This document shows positions 21,838-31,297 of a stretch of DNA of 64,000 nt, piece after piece. The position numbers were made by a program, and so were the translations under genes. The stretch's first letter is position 1. Every line of letters begins with the position of its first letter. The stretch is from Fonsecaea monophora. Taxonomy: Eukaryota > Ascomycota > Eurotiomycetes > Chaetothyriales > Herpotrichiellaceae. The stretch covers positions 222,642 to 286,641 of the forward strand of contig NW_019173963.1 of the NCBI RefSeq assembly GCF_001642475.1, given 5' to 3'. The notes beneath the pieces were generated by a model. It was given only the letters and a program-made list of their open reading frames with translations, was not told the origin of the DNA and ran no database searches.

Positions 21838-22662
21838 ATGTCCATGTCAATAGAAGAATGCGCCACTCCTCGGCCCCCAAAGCCAACCCCGGCCACACCC
21901 AACAATGTTTTTGAGCAACTCTCCATGAAAGGTCGGTTGGTGTGCATCACCGGTGCGTCGGACGGCATTGGTTTTGCGGTCGCCGAAGCCATGGCAGAAG
22001 CTGGCGCCAATCTGGCACTCTGGTACAACACGAACGACGCCGCCAAATCCAAGGGGCAACAATTGGCGTCACAACATGGCATCAAGGTCAGAGCGTACCA
22101 GGTCGATGTTTCAGAGCCGTCGCGGGTCCAACACGCGGTGGACGAGGTGGTGAAAGACTTTGGCCGTCTGGATGTCTTTGTCGCTAACGCCGGGATGGCC
22201 ATCTCAAAGCCGATTCTCGAGCAGACGGTTGACGAGTATCGAAAGCAGATGTCAGTGAACGTGGATGGCGTCTTCTTCTGTGCCAAGTACGCGGGCGAGG
22301 TCTTCAAACAACAGGGTCGAGGGAACTTGATCATCACGTCCAGCATGTCGGCCCACATAGTCAACGTGCCCGTCGACCAGCCTGTGTACAACGTGACTAA
22401 GGCAGCCGTCACCCATCTCGGCAAGAGCCTCGCGAGAGAGTGGAGGGACTTTGCGCGCGTCAACGTTGTGAGTCCCGGATTCTTCCAGACAAAGATGGGG
22501 GCTTCCCCGCTGTGTGAGAATGAGGCCCATCGCATGGCAGTGCTGGGTCGCCAGGGTCATGTCCGCGAACTCAAGGGTCTCTACTTGTACCTGGCGAGTG
22601 ATGCCTCGAGCTTCCAGACTGGAAGTGATGTCCTTATTGACGGAGGCTACACTCTGCCATAA
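21838..22662 (+). CDS. SDR, mannitol dehydrogenase / L-xylulose reductase-like
   Basis: This is an NADP(H)-dependent short-chain reductase of about 274 residues in a single exon. It has the pattern of the fungal NADP-mannitol dehydrogenase, sorbose reductase and L-xylulose reductase clade: a short N-terminal leader, 'NVFEQLSMKGRLVCITGASDGIG' with the cofactor motif at residues 38-45, NAG near 117, 'NVDGVFFCAKYAGEVFKQQG', Ser168/Ser169, Y184 and K188 of YxxxK, and the C-terminal 'SDVLIDGGYTLP'. I chose the ATG at 21838 over the upstream in-frame ATG at 21709, because the extra 43 residues look like translated leader and the family starts close to here. Which sugar alcohol or ketose it uses cannot be read from sequence. 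Its closeness to an alpha-xylosidase and sugar symporter would fit L-xylulose reduction in pentose catabolism. Confidence 0.9.
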   Translation: MSMSIEECATPRPPKPTPATPNNVFEQLSMKGRLVCITGASDGIGFAVAEAMAEAGANLALWYNTNDAAKSKGQQLASQHGIKVRAYQVDVSEPSRVQHAVDEVVKDFGRLDVFVANAGMAISKPILEQTVDEYRKQMSVNVDGVFFCAKYAGEVFKQQGRGNLIITSSMSAHIVNVPVDQPVYNVTKAAVTHLGKSLAREWRDFARVNVVSPGFFQTKMGASPLCENEAHRMAVLGRQGHVRELKGLYLYLASDASSFQTGSDVLIDGGYTLP

Positions 22663-23637
22663 GAGCCGGGAAGATGTAGCTGTTGTTCGAGTGAAAAGCA
22701 AGGGATCGACAAAGGTGAGACCATGAGAGAGGGTGAATCAGATTGCTTCCTTGCCATCTCGAAGGATCTTCCTCCACCGTACTCGGACCTTTGTTGCTCA
22801 GGCCACGCCTTATAACCGCATACAACCCTATAAATACCCTCTGCTGGACTGTTCCATCCGTTATGGTGTCGGTAAGGTGCTCATGTACTTGTAGTCGGCA
22901 AGGCTGAGAATCTTCGGGGGTTTGTTTCTCCGAGATTCCACTGCGGGTTTCTTGGGCAGCGTGGCCGGCAGCCTCATCATCCCTTCCTCCTTCTTTCCAC
23001 GTTCCGTCTTTGATCTTTCACTTTCCATCTCCAGACTTCAATCTGTCGATGATATATCATGTCGCCCAAACCCCGCTCTCCTCTGCGACGAAGAGGTTGC
23101 CATGGCTCTATCTCGCGTTGTTTATCTTGGCTGCAGAGCCTGTCTCTCCCTGATGTTACACAAATGACGATACCACATCCGACGCCACCCAATGATAGCC
23201 CCGACGGCCCTAATGAGGCTCTGTGCGCCCAAACAAACACCTTGCCGGACATCCGGCAGTTGCGGCCATTGTCTAAACTACACATGGAGTGCTCGACGCC
23301 CGACTGAAATGCAGCTAATTAAGAAGAGTTCCCCCATTCATGTTAAGGAGGACCCGCACAGTTCGCATCAACCTGCTTCTAGAGCAGCCCATCCGGTCCA
23401 CCCATATGCAGAAGCATGCATTGCCACGTCACGAAGTGCATGGCGGGGTCTCTCTTTTGAACCGTTTACAGCACTTTACATTATCTCGCCAGCCTGGTTG
23501 TCCCCGTAACATGCGGATGACTCCAGGTATAATCGGGCGCAAGTTCATGCTTGACAGCATATAACACCCGGCGAAGTTGCTGTGTGTTTGTTAGATGAGA
23601 CTCTTCCCAGCACCGGCTCGCATTCCCGTCTTCCGCT
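22663..23637. other. Intergenic region
   Basis: About 1 kb between two plus-strand genes; it should contain the promoter of the ankyrin gene. No gene or repeat was recognised. Confidence 0.4.
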
Positions 23638-26302
23638 ATGGAGCTGATAACTGCCTCTCAAGCAACTAGACAAATTGGCCGCCTATTACTAGATTGCGAC
23701 GAGGCAAAAGAGGATTTAAAAAATGCCGCCTACTCTGCCGACGGCCATTCCAGGTCCATATCTAGAATCGAGACTCCACTTGTTGGCATCGAGAAGAGCC
23801 TAAAAGGCTTGCAACGCATCTTCAGCTCCACTGATTGCCCTCAACATCCATTTCGAGAAGCAGATCATAAACACAGTTGCTTCAAGGCTGCTCTTGAGGG
23901 GTGTTTACATGTCTTGGACTCGGCCATCTACAATCTTCGCCACAAAAAGCTTCGTGACGCGTCTATCCCGTGGAATGACTATTACACCCTTATGAGCGAC
24001 TATCATAATGTTCTAGAGGATCTTGTACGCATGGTCGACCCGTAAGTGCTGTTGTATAGGCGCTCTGTTCTATCGAAGTCAGAACTAAGAATCGAGAAGA
24101 GCCCAGGACGGTCCGCCGGCGTTGGAACTTCAAAAACGTATCGCCACGAACGACATACAAGCTACACGACTTAAGCACATTGTTGACGGGAATAAAAAGC
24201 CAGCAAAAAAGAATGAATCCTCGTCCCCTGCACAACCGAAGGCTCAAGCATCTGGAAAAGAAAAAAAAGAGGGGAAAAGGGTATCAGATAAGAGCACAAC
24301 AGCACAAGCTCCCACACAATCCACCCACGCAGGTGCCCTTCCAAACAGCTCGACTCAGTCACACGGAGATCATACTGGCCACAGAAGAGGCGGAGAGGAA
24401 GGACGTGACAATGTTTGCAAAGCGCTCAAGAGACTCGGAATCCTAGATGACAAGGCTCTGAAGGGCAATCGGGCATTATGGCTGCTGAAGGCCATAGACG
24501 ACGGAGACTCCTTCGAGATGGTCCGCCTTCTGCTTGAACTGGGGTTTGATCCCAATCAAGAATCGCCTGACCCCAACACTGAGAATACCAAGGAGCCCGA
24601 GGATCCCAAGGACCGCAAGTACCCTAAGGACCGTCCACTGTGCTATGCTGCCAAAAAGGGAAAATCAGACATTGTGGAGCTCCTCATCAAGAACGGTGCA
24701 AAAATCGATGCTCGAAACGTCCTTGGGGAAACAGCGCTCCTAAGCGCTGCGAAGTGGGGGATGGACGAGGTGGTTGAGCGCCTCCTGAATGCACCGCATG
24801 ATGCCGATATCGAAACACAGAGACAGAGCGTAGGTAAAAGTTATTTCAAAGGATTCACTCCTCTGATGCTGGCGGTCTATAACGGTCGCCTAAATACTGT
24901 CAGGTTGTTGCTCAAGCGGAAAGCGAATCCCGATGTGGTGGATCAAGCTGGGAATCCCCTGTTTTATATCGCCATCGCAAACGATAAAGTGGGTATTGTC
25001 GAGTTTCTTGATGAGAAAAAGCTCGCACACATTGCGGGGACCAGCAAAAAGTACCCTCACGATACGCCGCTACACTGCGCCGCCCGGAATGGATCCATCA
25101 AAGTCGCAAGCTACCTTGTCGAAAACGCTCGGGGTTTGATTAACGCAAGGAACGACGAGGGAGATGCCCCTCTGTCATTGGCAGTGAGAGAGAAACACCG
25201 CGATCCGGCAGTGAGAGAGAAACAACGTAGTGTGGCTGAACTTTCGCTGAATCACAAGGCCGACATTAACTCCACCGACAGCAATGGTCACACACTACTC
25301 CATTATGCCGCCCTCGCTGGGGATGTGGAGATGATACAAAAGCTGGCCGACGCAGGCGCCAAGATTGAATACTTTGATAATGAAGGGCAAACCGCCCTTC
25401 GTTGCGCTGTTTTGGCAAAGGACGTTGCCAGTGTTGAAGCTTTGCTGGCGGCGGGCTCCAAGATCGACGGCACTGACCACAGAAAGGGACAAACGCCGCT
25501 GCACCATGCTGTCATAGGCGAAGATCCAGCTTTGGTCAGAGTTTTGCTCGATCGCGGATGTAAGATGGACGTAAAGGATCGCGACGGCAAATATCCGCTA
25601 CAATATGTTATGGACATGGCCCCGTCGAAAGAAGCTTCATCCCAAGAGCTGTTGTGCGCATTTCTGCACGACGATAAAAATCAAGCATCGTTGCGCGCTG
25701 GTTTTCCTGTGTTGTCCAAGGCAAGCCGGGATGGAAAGCTGGCATTGGTCCAAGAAATGATCACGAGCCATCAGAATCTCGTCTCGTGGAAACCGCGGCC
25801 GCCCTTTGACAGCGAGTTCAAACCGGCGCTACACGAAGCGGTCAGAAATGGCCAAAAACAAGTCCTCGTGGAGCTGTGCAAGGTGGCAAAAAACCATCCA
25901 GCCATTAACTTGACGGACCATGCAGGCAATACTGTCTTGCACCAGGCCATCATCAGCAACCGGCCAGAATGGATCTCCCAATTGATAAGATTAGGAGCCG
26001 ATAAGGAGCTCGTGTCGGGTGAAGCTGACGGATCGCTGCCTCCGCTGCACCTTGCAGCTCGCCACATGAATGTGAAGGCCATCAAGGCGCTTTTGGATGA
26101 GGACGTAGATGCGAAAAGGCGTATACCTGGAGGTCAAATCTGCGACGTGTGTATGCGGTTGAGGACGACTCCCTCTGGTAGGAATGCCAGATGCATCCTC
26201 CGCAACCTCGATCCCAGCCGCTGGTCAGATCCGAATTTCCGGTTGATCGACGAGTTATTGCGAAACGCCACCATCAGCACGCTCAGAAGAGGGCTGGTGT
26301 AA
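23638..26302 (+). CDS. Ankyrin-repeat protein with helical N-terminal domain
   Basis: Exons 23638-24041 and 24100-26302 join across a 58-nt intron (GTAAGT donor, GAGAAG acceptor) to give about 868 residues. Residues 1-135 are helical and resemble the fungal leader domains found at the front of STAND/ankyrin proteins ('ITASQATRQIGRLLLDCDEA'); this is a style judgement, not a family match. Residues 145-225 are a Lys/Ser/Gln-rich linker. From about residue 250 to 830 there are roughly a dozen ankyrin repeats, for example 'RPLCYAAKKGKSDIVELLIK', 'FTPLMLAVYNGRLNTVRLLL', 'HTLLHYAALAGDVEMIQKLA' and 'QTPLHHAVIGEDPALVRVLL'. A CxxC-like cysteine pair (QICDVCMRLR) follows the last repeat. There is no signal peptide or membrane helix. 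It is likely an intracellular protein-protein scaffold; its partner is unknown. Confidence 0.88.
25177..25232 (+). repeat. Short tandem duplication inside ankyrin gene
   Basis: A 27-nt segment, 'ggcagtgagagagaaaca' plus nine further bases, occurs twice in tandem with one or two changes. It is a multiple of three and encodes AVREKHRDP then AVREKQRS, so it lengthens the loop between two ankyrin repeats without breaking the frame. Confidence 0.85.
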
Positions 26303-27132
26303 GGCAACTAGACAATGTCACTTGGAAGAGTAATCGGAGTCGATCCTTGACAGCGGAATATTCGCCTTTCATCGGGTCGACCCATACACAAGTATAGGTA
26401 GGCCAGCTTGGTTGGTAATTGACGTCGTGGCATGTATACTTGGGGGAAATAATTCACCGGTTGTCTGATACATCGTGCAGACCATGTCCGTGCTATTGTT
26501 CACCTCCAGACTGAAAGTAATGCTAACTAGTCAATCATTGGGAAACACGGCATGGTCTTTCTGCCCTCGAGCAGCAGCAGCAGCCGGGCTTGTAAATCTG
26601 CTTCCTGGGAGAGTATATCACCCGTCTTTAATCTTATCAAATACTCTTGCTCTCGATCCTCGATTTCTTTCTCCCCTCCTGTTGTTTCGGTATGGCGTTT
26701 GTTGTCTGTGACCCTGAGATTGTGGAGTATGTAAGACCAAAAACCCGGGGAAGCGTGGAAGGGCAAGTACTGGAGTGGACCAATCATGCTCTGAGGCCGT
26801 CGGATAAACTTCGGAGCGGATATTCCGCCTGGAGATCGAAACCACCAGGCCAAATCATGTACCTCGTATTATGTAGAATGTGTTTCCCTCTCATCAAGCG
26901 TCACTTGTCGCAGGTTCGTTTTCGTGTCAATACCAATGCCAACTTCAGCTTCATCTTGAAACATGCGGTCCGTCACGACGAGGTCCTCACGCCGTAGGGG
27001 GTTGTATTGAGAGATACTTTTGGCCTCCTCAACCTCCGCCTGTCCCTGGATCACTTCTCCCACCTCCCCAACCACCACCGCGAACCCCTTGACTACTTCT
27101 CCTCCTCCTCCTTCTCTGCGCAGAAGAGGAAA
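26303..27132. other. Intergenic region before TMEM170-like gene
   Basis: About 830 bp holding the ankyrin gene's 3' end and the promoter and leader of the next gene. C/T-rich sequence (CCTCCTCCTCC) lies just before the next start. No other gene is supported. Confidence 0.4.
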
Positions 27133-27657
27133 ATGACCACCTATGGCAGCGGCGTGCCCCTCTCCTACGTGACCCCCGACTTCCCGGCCCTATACTGGCC
27201 CGTCCACGCCAACCCGGGCGAGCCGCAGTACCTGTACTTCCTGTCCGACATCTACCGGTACACGCTGTACTGGACGCTGCTCACCATGGTGGCCGCGCAC
27301 GGGTGCGTCGCCGTCTGGGCCGTGCTCATGCAGCTCGCCTCGGCGGACCAGCGGCGCAAGTACCTCGCCTCGCCGGCCGGACGGGCCCTGAGTCCCAAGA
27401 ACCGCATCCTGCTCGGCGGCGGCGACAGCAAAAACCCCATCGCAGAGACGTTGGGCTGGGTCTGGCTCGTCCCCGTCGTCTACATCGTCATCGGGGCCAG
27501 CGAGGCTCTCCTCGCCGGCAGCTTGGTCGGCTTGGTCCTCGGCGCCGTCTACAACGCCGGGTACTTTGGGATGAGTACCTGGACGCCGCTCTTGTGGGGG
27601 ATCATCAATATGCTGGTGTTGGTGGTCAGCAGCTTTAGGATTCAGGGTGGATTGTGA
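27133..27657 (+). CDS. TMEM170-like integral membrane protein
   Basis: This small membrane protein is about 174 residues in one exon. It shows a soluble N-terminus, 'YLYFLSDIYRYTLYWTLLTM' leading into the first membrane helix, a basic loop with 'RRKYLASPAGRALSP', a second hydrophobic pair around 'LGWVWLVPVVYIVIGASEAL' and 'AGSLVGLVLGAVYNAGYFGM', and a last helix 'TPLLWGIINMLVLVVSSF'. The arrangement and the DIYRYTLYWTL segment match the TMEM170 family, whose animal members shape ER sheets and the nuclear envelope. I chose the ATG at 27133 because the upstream in-frame extension is Ser/Pro-rich leader sequence. The function in fungi is not established. Confidence 0.82.
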   Translation: MTTYGSGVPLSYVTPDFPALYWPVHANPGEPQYLYFLSDIYRYTLYWTLLTMVAAHGCVAVWAVLMQLASADQRRKYLASPAGRALSPKNRILLGGGDSKNPIAETLGWVWLVPVVYIVIGASEALLAGSLVGLVLGAVYNAGYFGMSTWTPLLWGIINMLVLVVSSFRIQGGL

Positions 27658-28528
27658 TCCCACAACCTACAGAGAAAAAGGAGGGAAACGATGGAAAAGC
27701 TGTTTTCGTTTCATTGAGTTCCGTCTACATGGGTTGCATGACATTCCCCAGAACATCTACCGATACATCTCGGATACTCGGCTTGAAAAGAGGTGGATGT
27801 CACCCCTCCAATACCAAGTACCTGCTAGCATGTGCTTGCCCGAGTCCATGTACCTCAGGAGGGGAGAGTGATCACAAATTGGACGCGCACACGCAGTCCG
27901 TCGAGGCTCTAAGCGCAGAAAGCAAGATTAATCCGCAGGACAAGAGCATGGGCTGATACAAAAACCGCGTGTGCCAGATTCAGGCGGACCGGACACAATG
28001 ATATAGCGAGCACAGTCGGATCTGGAACCTGAACCCGCATCGAGAATAGCGCTTCCCAATGGCGTTTGTCAGAACAGCAGCGCATGATGGCTGACTGCAA
28101 TACAATGCCTCGAGAGCAGATCAGAGAGACATTTGTGAGGTTCACGAATGCTCACGTAGTCAATCAAAATCACCTACGCAAGATGGACAGTCTCTGACAA
28201 GATCCCAGAGACCAACTGAATGGATCAGGCCATCCCCGCTTGGGTTGGGTTGGGTGTGACTCCAGACCTTGCACCCGTTCTCTCACCCACCACTCTGGAT
28301 AAATCGAAACGTCAGAGACTGTCATGATGCAGATAGGAAAGATACTTGTCTCATTATAGATCTACGCCCGGCTCCGTTCTGTACATCGCCGATGCATGTC
28401 GTGGCTGAATCTGCAATTGGCCATCCCGTCAGCGTTTGCCTCATAAAAACCCATGAACGCTCAAAGCAAACAAGCAAGATAGGTACTGATGGGAAACACA
28501 GGTTCAAAATGCCTCCCAGTCGTCGTCT
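27658..28528. other. Convergent intergenic region
   Basis: This is the shared 3' flank of the TMEM170-like gene and SPF30. No supported gene or repeat was found. Confidence 0.4.
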
Positions 28529-29465
28529 TCAGTCTTCTTGACCACCCTGCTGGTAGATGTGTCGTGTTCTTGCAGGATCTTTGCGCATCTCGTGACCGCT
28601 GCCGGTGAAGCCAACTAGCCAACAGTCAGTAGGATTCTCGGTCTTTAGTGCAACAAAACAAAAACCTACCCCTAGCGTTAACACTTTCGCCCGTGCGGAA
28701 CATGCTTTCCTTCTTGGTTGTTTTTCCAGCCTTGCTCTTGGCCGCAAAATCTTGCCATTTCGATTTGCCCGCCTCGAGTTCCTTGTTGGCCTTGACTTTG
28801 CGAGGGATCTTCGCTGGTCGGATGGGCCCATCGCTGACTTTGCTTGGTTCACGGCGGGCTTGCTGCGCTAGAGCAGGGTCGACGCTGGCTGCGGCCGAGA
28901 TAACATTCGGATTCGAGGGCGGAGGCACTGGTGTGGATGATCCTGACATTCCATCAGCCTTGCGCTTCCTGGCTTCATTGGTCAGCGGCTTGATGTCCTT
29001 GGCTTTGAGTGTTTCTGTATTGCCGTAGTTCTTGAATGTTACGATGTAGACCGGGTCACTAGAGGAACCTGTGATGGAGGTGATGCGCGCCGGATAGAAT
29101 CCTCCATCCCCGGACTTCCATCTAGCCGAGACCGTGTCGTTGACAGAAAAGGCTGTGGGGTTGCTCGTGTCTTCCGTCTCGACCTCAGGCTTCCGATAAC
29201 CGGCCTGGTACGCAGGGTGATTCTCTTTGGACCATTTTTCCTTCCCTGGCGGGGTGGCAGTTTGCGCAGGCGGAGCGGGTGCTGATGGAGGCTTTAGCTC
29301 TGCAATGGCTGATTCGGTGAGGGATATGACTTCTTCAAGTTCTTGTTTGAGACTCTGCAACTCGCTGTTGTCCGGGTCATTCTGCAAACTCAGCTGGACT
29401 GTCTCCAGTTGCAGTTTATATTCCTTTACTTCGCCTTCAAGGACCGCGACTTCAGCAGCGCTCAT
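28529..29465 (-). CDS. spf30: Survival-motor-neuron-related splicing factor SPF30 (Tudor)
   Basis: This is a nuclear pre-mRNA splicing factor of the SMNDC1/SPF30 family, which helps spliceosome assembly by binding symmetrically dimethylated arginines on Sm proteins. Exons 29465-28670 and 28614-28529 are joined across a 55-nt intron (GTAGGT...GGCTAG), giving 293 residues. A coiled coil occupies residues 1-58. The Tudor domain is at about 104-162 ('AFSVNDTVSARWKSGDGGFYPARITSI...YIVTFKNYGNTETL'), with the aromatic-cage residues W116, Y124 and Y140 in place. Basic and nuclear-localisation-like segments follow. The splice restores 'RVGFTGSGHEMRKDPARTRH', the conserved C-terminal motif of the family, which strongly supports this intron. 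The first in-frame ATG at 29756 would add an unsupported leader, so 29465 is preferred. Confidence 0.93.
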
Positions 29466-30557
29466 GGCTGCAGATTTGTGGACGGCGGAGTTCGAACGAT
29501 GGCAAGAGAGAGATGCGAGATCTTTGTGGATCCGATTTTCAGGTACACCAAAGAAAGACAATCGATATGAGAGAATGATTGCAAATGGTTTCCCTACGAA
29601 GCCTTGCCTGTACTTTGGATAACGTGCCAGAGTTGATGGCAGTTGGCTTGCGGCTCGCCAAGGCTTTTCGCCTCCGCAGCCGGAAATACTGAACCTACCA
29701 ATACCTAACATTCGGTGGTGCTTCTCGAACCTCTTTCTTAGCTGTGGCTCCATCACCTTCCGATCCTCAAGAATTTTGCCCTTTTTTTAGTCACTCTGCC
29801 GCGGCTTTTCTACTTTGTGATCGTCAAACTTGTCGAGAACCCTAAAAACGTCAAGTCGACAAGTCACCCCACGCAAGAGCTTGCCTGCCCTACCACAGCC
29901 TCAAGTAACACTATGCGGACATTACGGATAGACAGGGATGTATGACGTCGGTTTGAAGAAAGACAGCTGGTGATAGGAGTGAGAACTTAAAAAAACAGGC
30001 ACAGCAAAGTGTGACTCTGCTGCGTACAGCCAAAAGGTACCACGCCGGACCCATTGAGCTCGTATCAGGACAAAAGTAAATTTGCGCTCGGAACCCTGGC
30101 GACAATTGGTGGAAAGGCAGGATGACGGGCTGGGAGGCTGTTTATGGTAGAGTGGCCGTAGACAGCCAGCACCGCTGATTCGCCGACAGGGTTGAATCGG
30201 TATTGAGATGGACCGCCGTGGATGGGCATGGATCGGTCGCGACTCACTGCCGCTTAGAAATCAACTTGGAGGGCCACTCATACGCAGTCTGCTTTGCCTA
30301 CTCCTGCTGGCATCTCCCGACCAGTATTCGCCACATCTTACCTTGGCTCGCTGAACGCGTGGTTTTCCTCCATCCACGACCAAGAGATTGTAAAGAAGAT
30401 GGCATGGACCACAGGGCTATTGTGAAGAGGCAAAGAGGCAATAATCCAAGAGGGGAATATGTACCCGGAAACCGCAGTGAATGGCGGCACTTGAGATACC
30501 TGTACTTTGTAGGCGGTACCTACTACCTAGGTGATCCCTAGGCAAGGTCCAGGCATG
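29466..30557. other. Intergenic region between SPF30 and the Yap1 leader
   Basis: About 1.1 kb of divergent intergenic DNA. It contains a run of TACCTA-type motifs at about 30508-30540. Small open frames here have no recognisable content. Confidence 0.4.
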
Positions 30558-31297
30558 CAGGACCCCTCCCCCCGGACAGGACAGCGCTCTAGTTAGGCAG
30601 TCAGGCAGTCTACTCCGTCCAGAGGGAGTTAGCAGAAATCATTTAGAATCATTTAGCGGTTTGGGGGCTTCCGGGTAAAGAGCATCACTAACGGGGCATT
30701 GAAGTCGGTACCCCCATAGGCGGTGTTCTTACCCTTGGCGAAGTTCTTTGCTCGCTATCGAACTGACACTTCAGGGTCTGCGCCCTTAACTCGTACCATC
30801 CACACAAACTCCTCTCTTCTACCACCCTCCACTCCGATTGATCTCATCGCAACTCTCAATTCCCTTTCTTTTCCACCTCCCTTCCATCTCATTTGTCCGT
30901 TTCCAGGTCCTCAGAGCCTTCTCATACCAATATCCGCCGCTGCCATCATTGAGGGTTTTGTGACGAGTTAGAATCACCCATACTTTTCTTTGGGAGCCGC
31001 TCGCCCTTGTGCGGTGATCGCCCCGCCTATTATTCGTGCCCCCCAAACTTGACCCTCCCTTCATCCCACTCTGCTTTCATTCCTTCGTTCACTCTACTCC
31101 TTCCTCCACGCCTTTCGTATCCAACCTGCGACCTCGAAGCCGCCTCTTGATACTGCCTATCTACGCAGTAGAGGGGGGCACTGCCTCGTGCATTCTGCAA
31201 TTGAACTTTCTCCCCTTCTTTTCCGACGACCTTGATCTGGTGTTCGCGGACCGGGACAAGTCGTGCTCCCAAGCAATCATCGATTTCCACCAAATTC
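30558..31297 (+). promoter_or_regulatory. Long ATG-free pyrimidine-rich 5' leader of the Yap1 gene
   Basis: I read all 740 nt before the Yap1 start and found no ATG on the plus strand; the last one lies at 30555-30557. The region is rich in C and T (for example 'CTCTCTTCTACCACCCTCC' near 30812) as in fungal transcript leaders. This supports a long 5' untranslated region with scanning straight to the ATG at 31298. The transcription start itself is not visible. Confidence 0.6.

Noticed and set aside
6829..22662. Secondary-metabolite biosynthetic cluster
   Set aside because: Exporter, SDR and GST genes are present but there is no PKS, NRPS, terpene cyclase or DMATS backbone gene in the window.
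23638..28528. NACHT/STAND immune gene in the ankyrin region
   Set aside because: No Walker A/B or NACHT motif occurs in the ankyrin protein or its neighbours; only the helical leader is reminiscent of that class.
28626..29756. 376-codon version of SPF30 starting at 29756
   Set aside because: The 97 extra residues look like translated leader, the known family starts at the later ATG, and the frame also misses the C-terminal exon.
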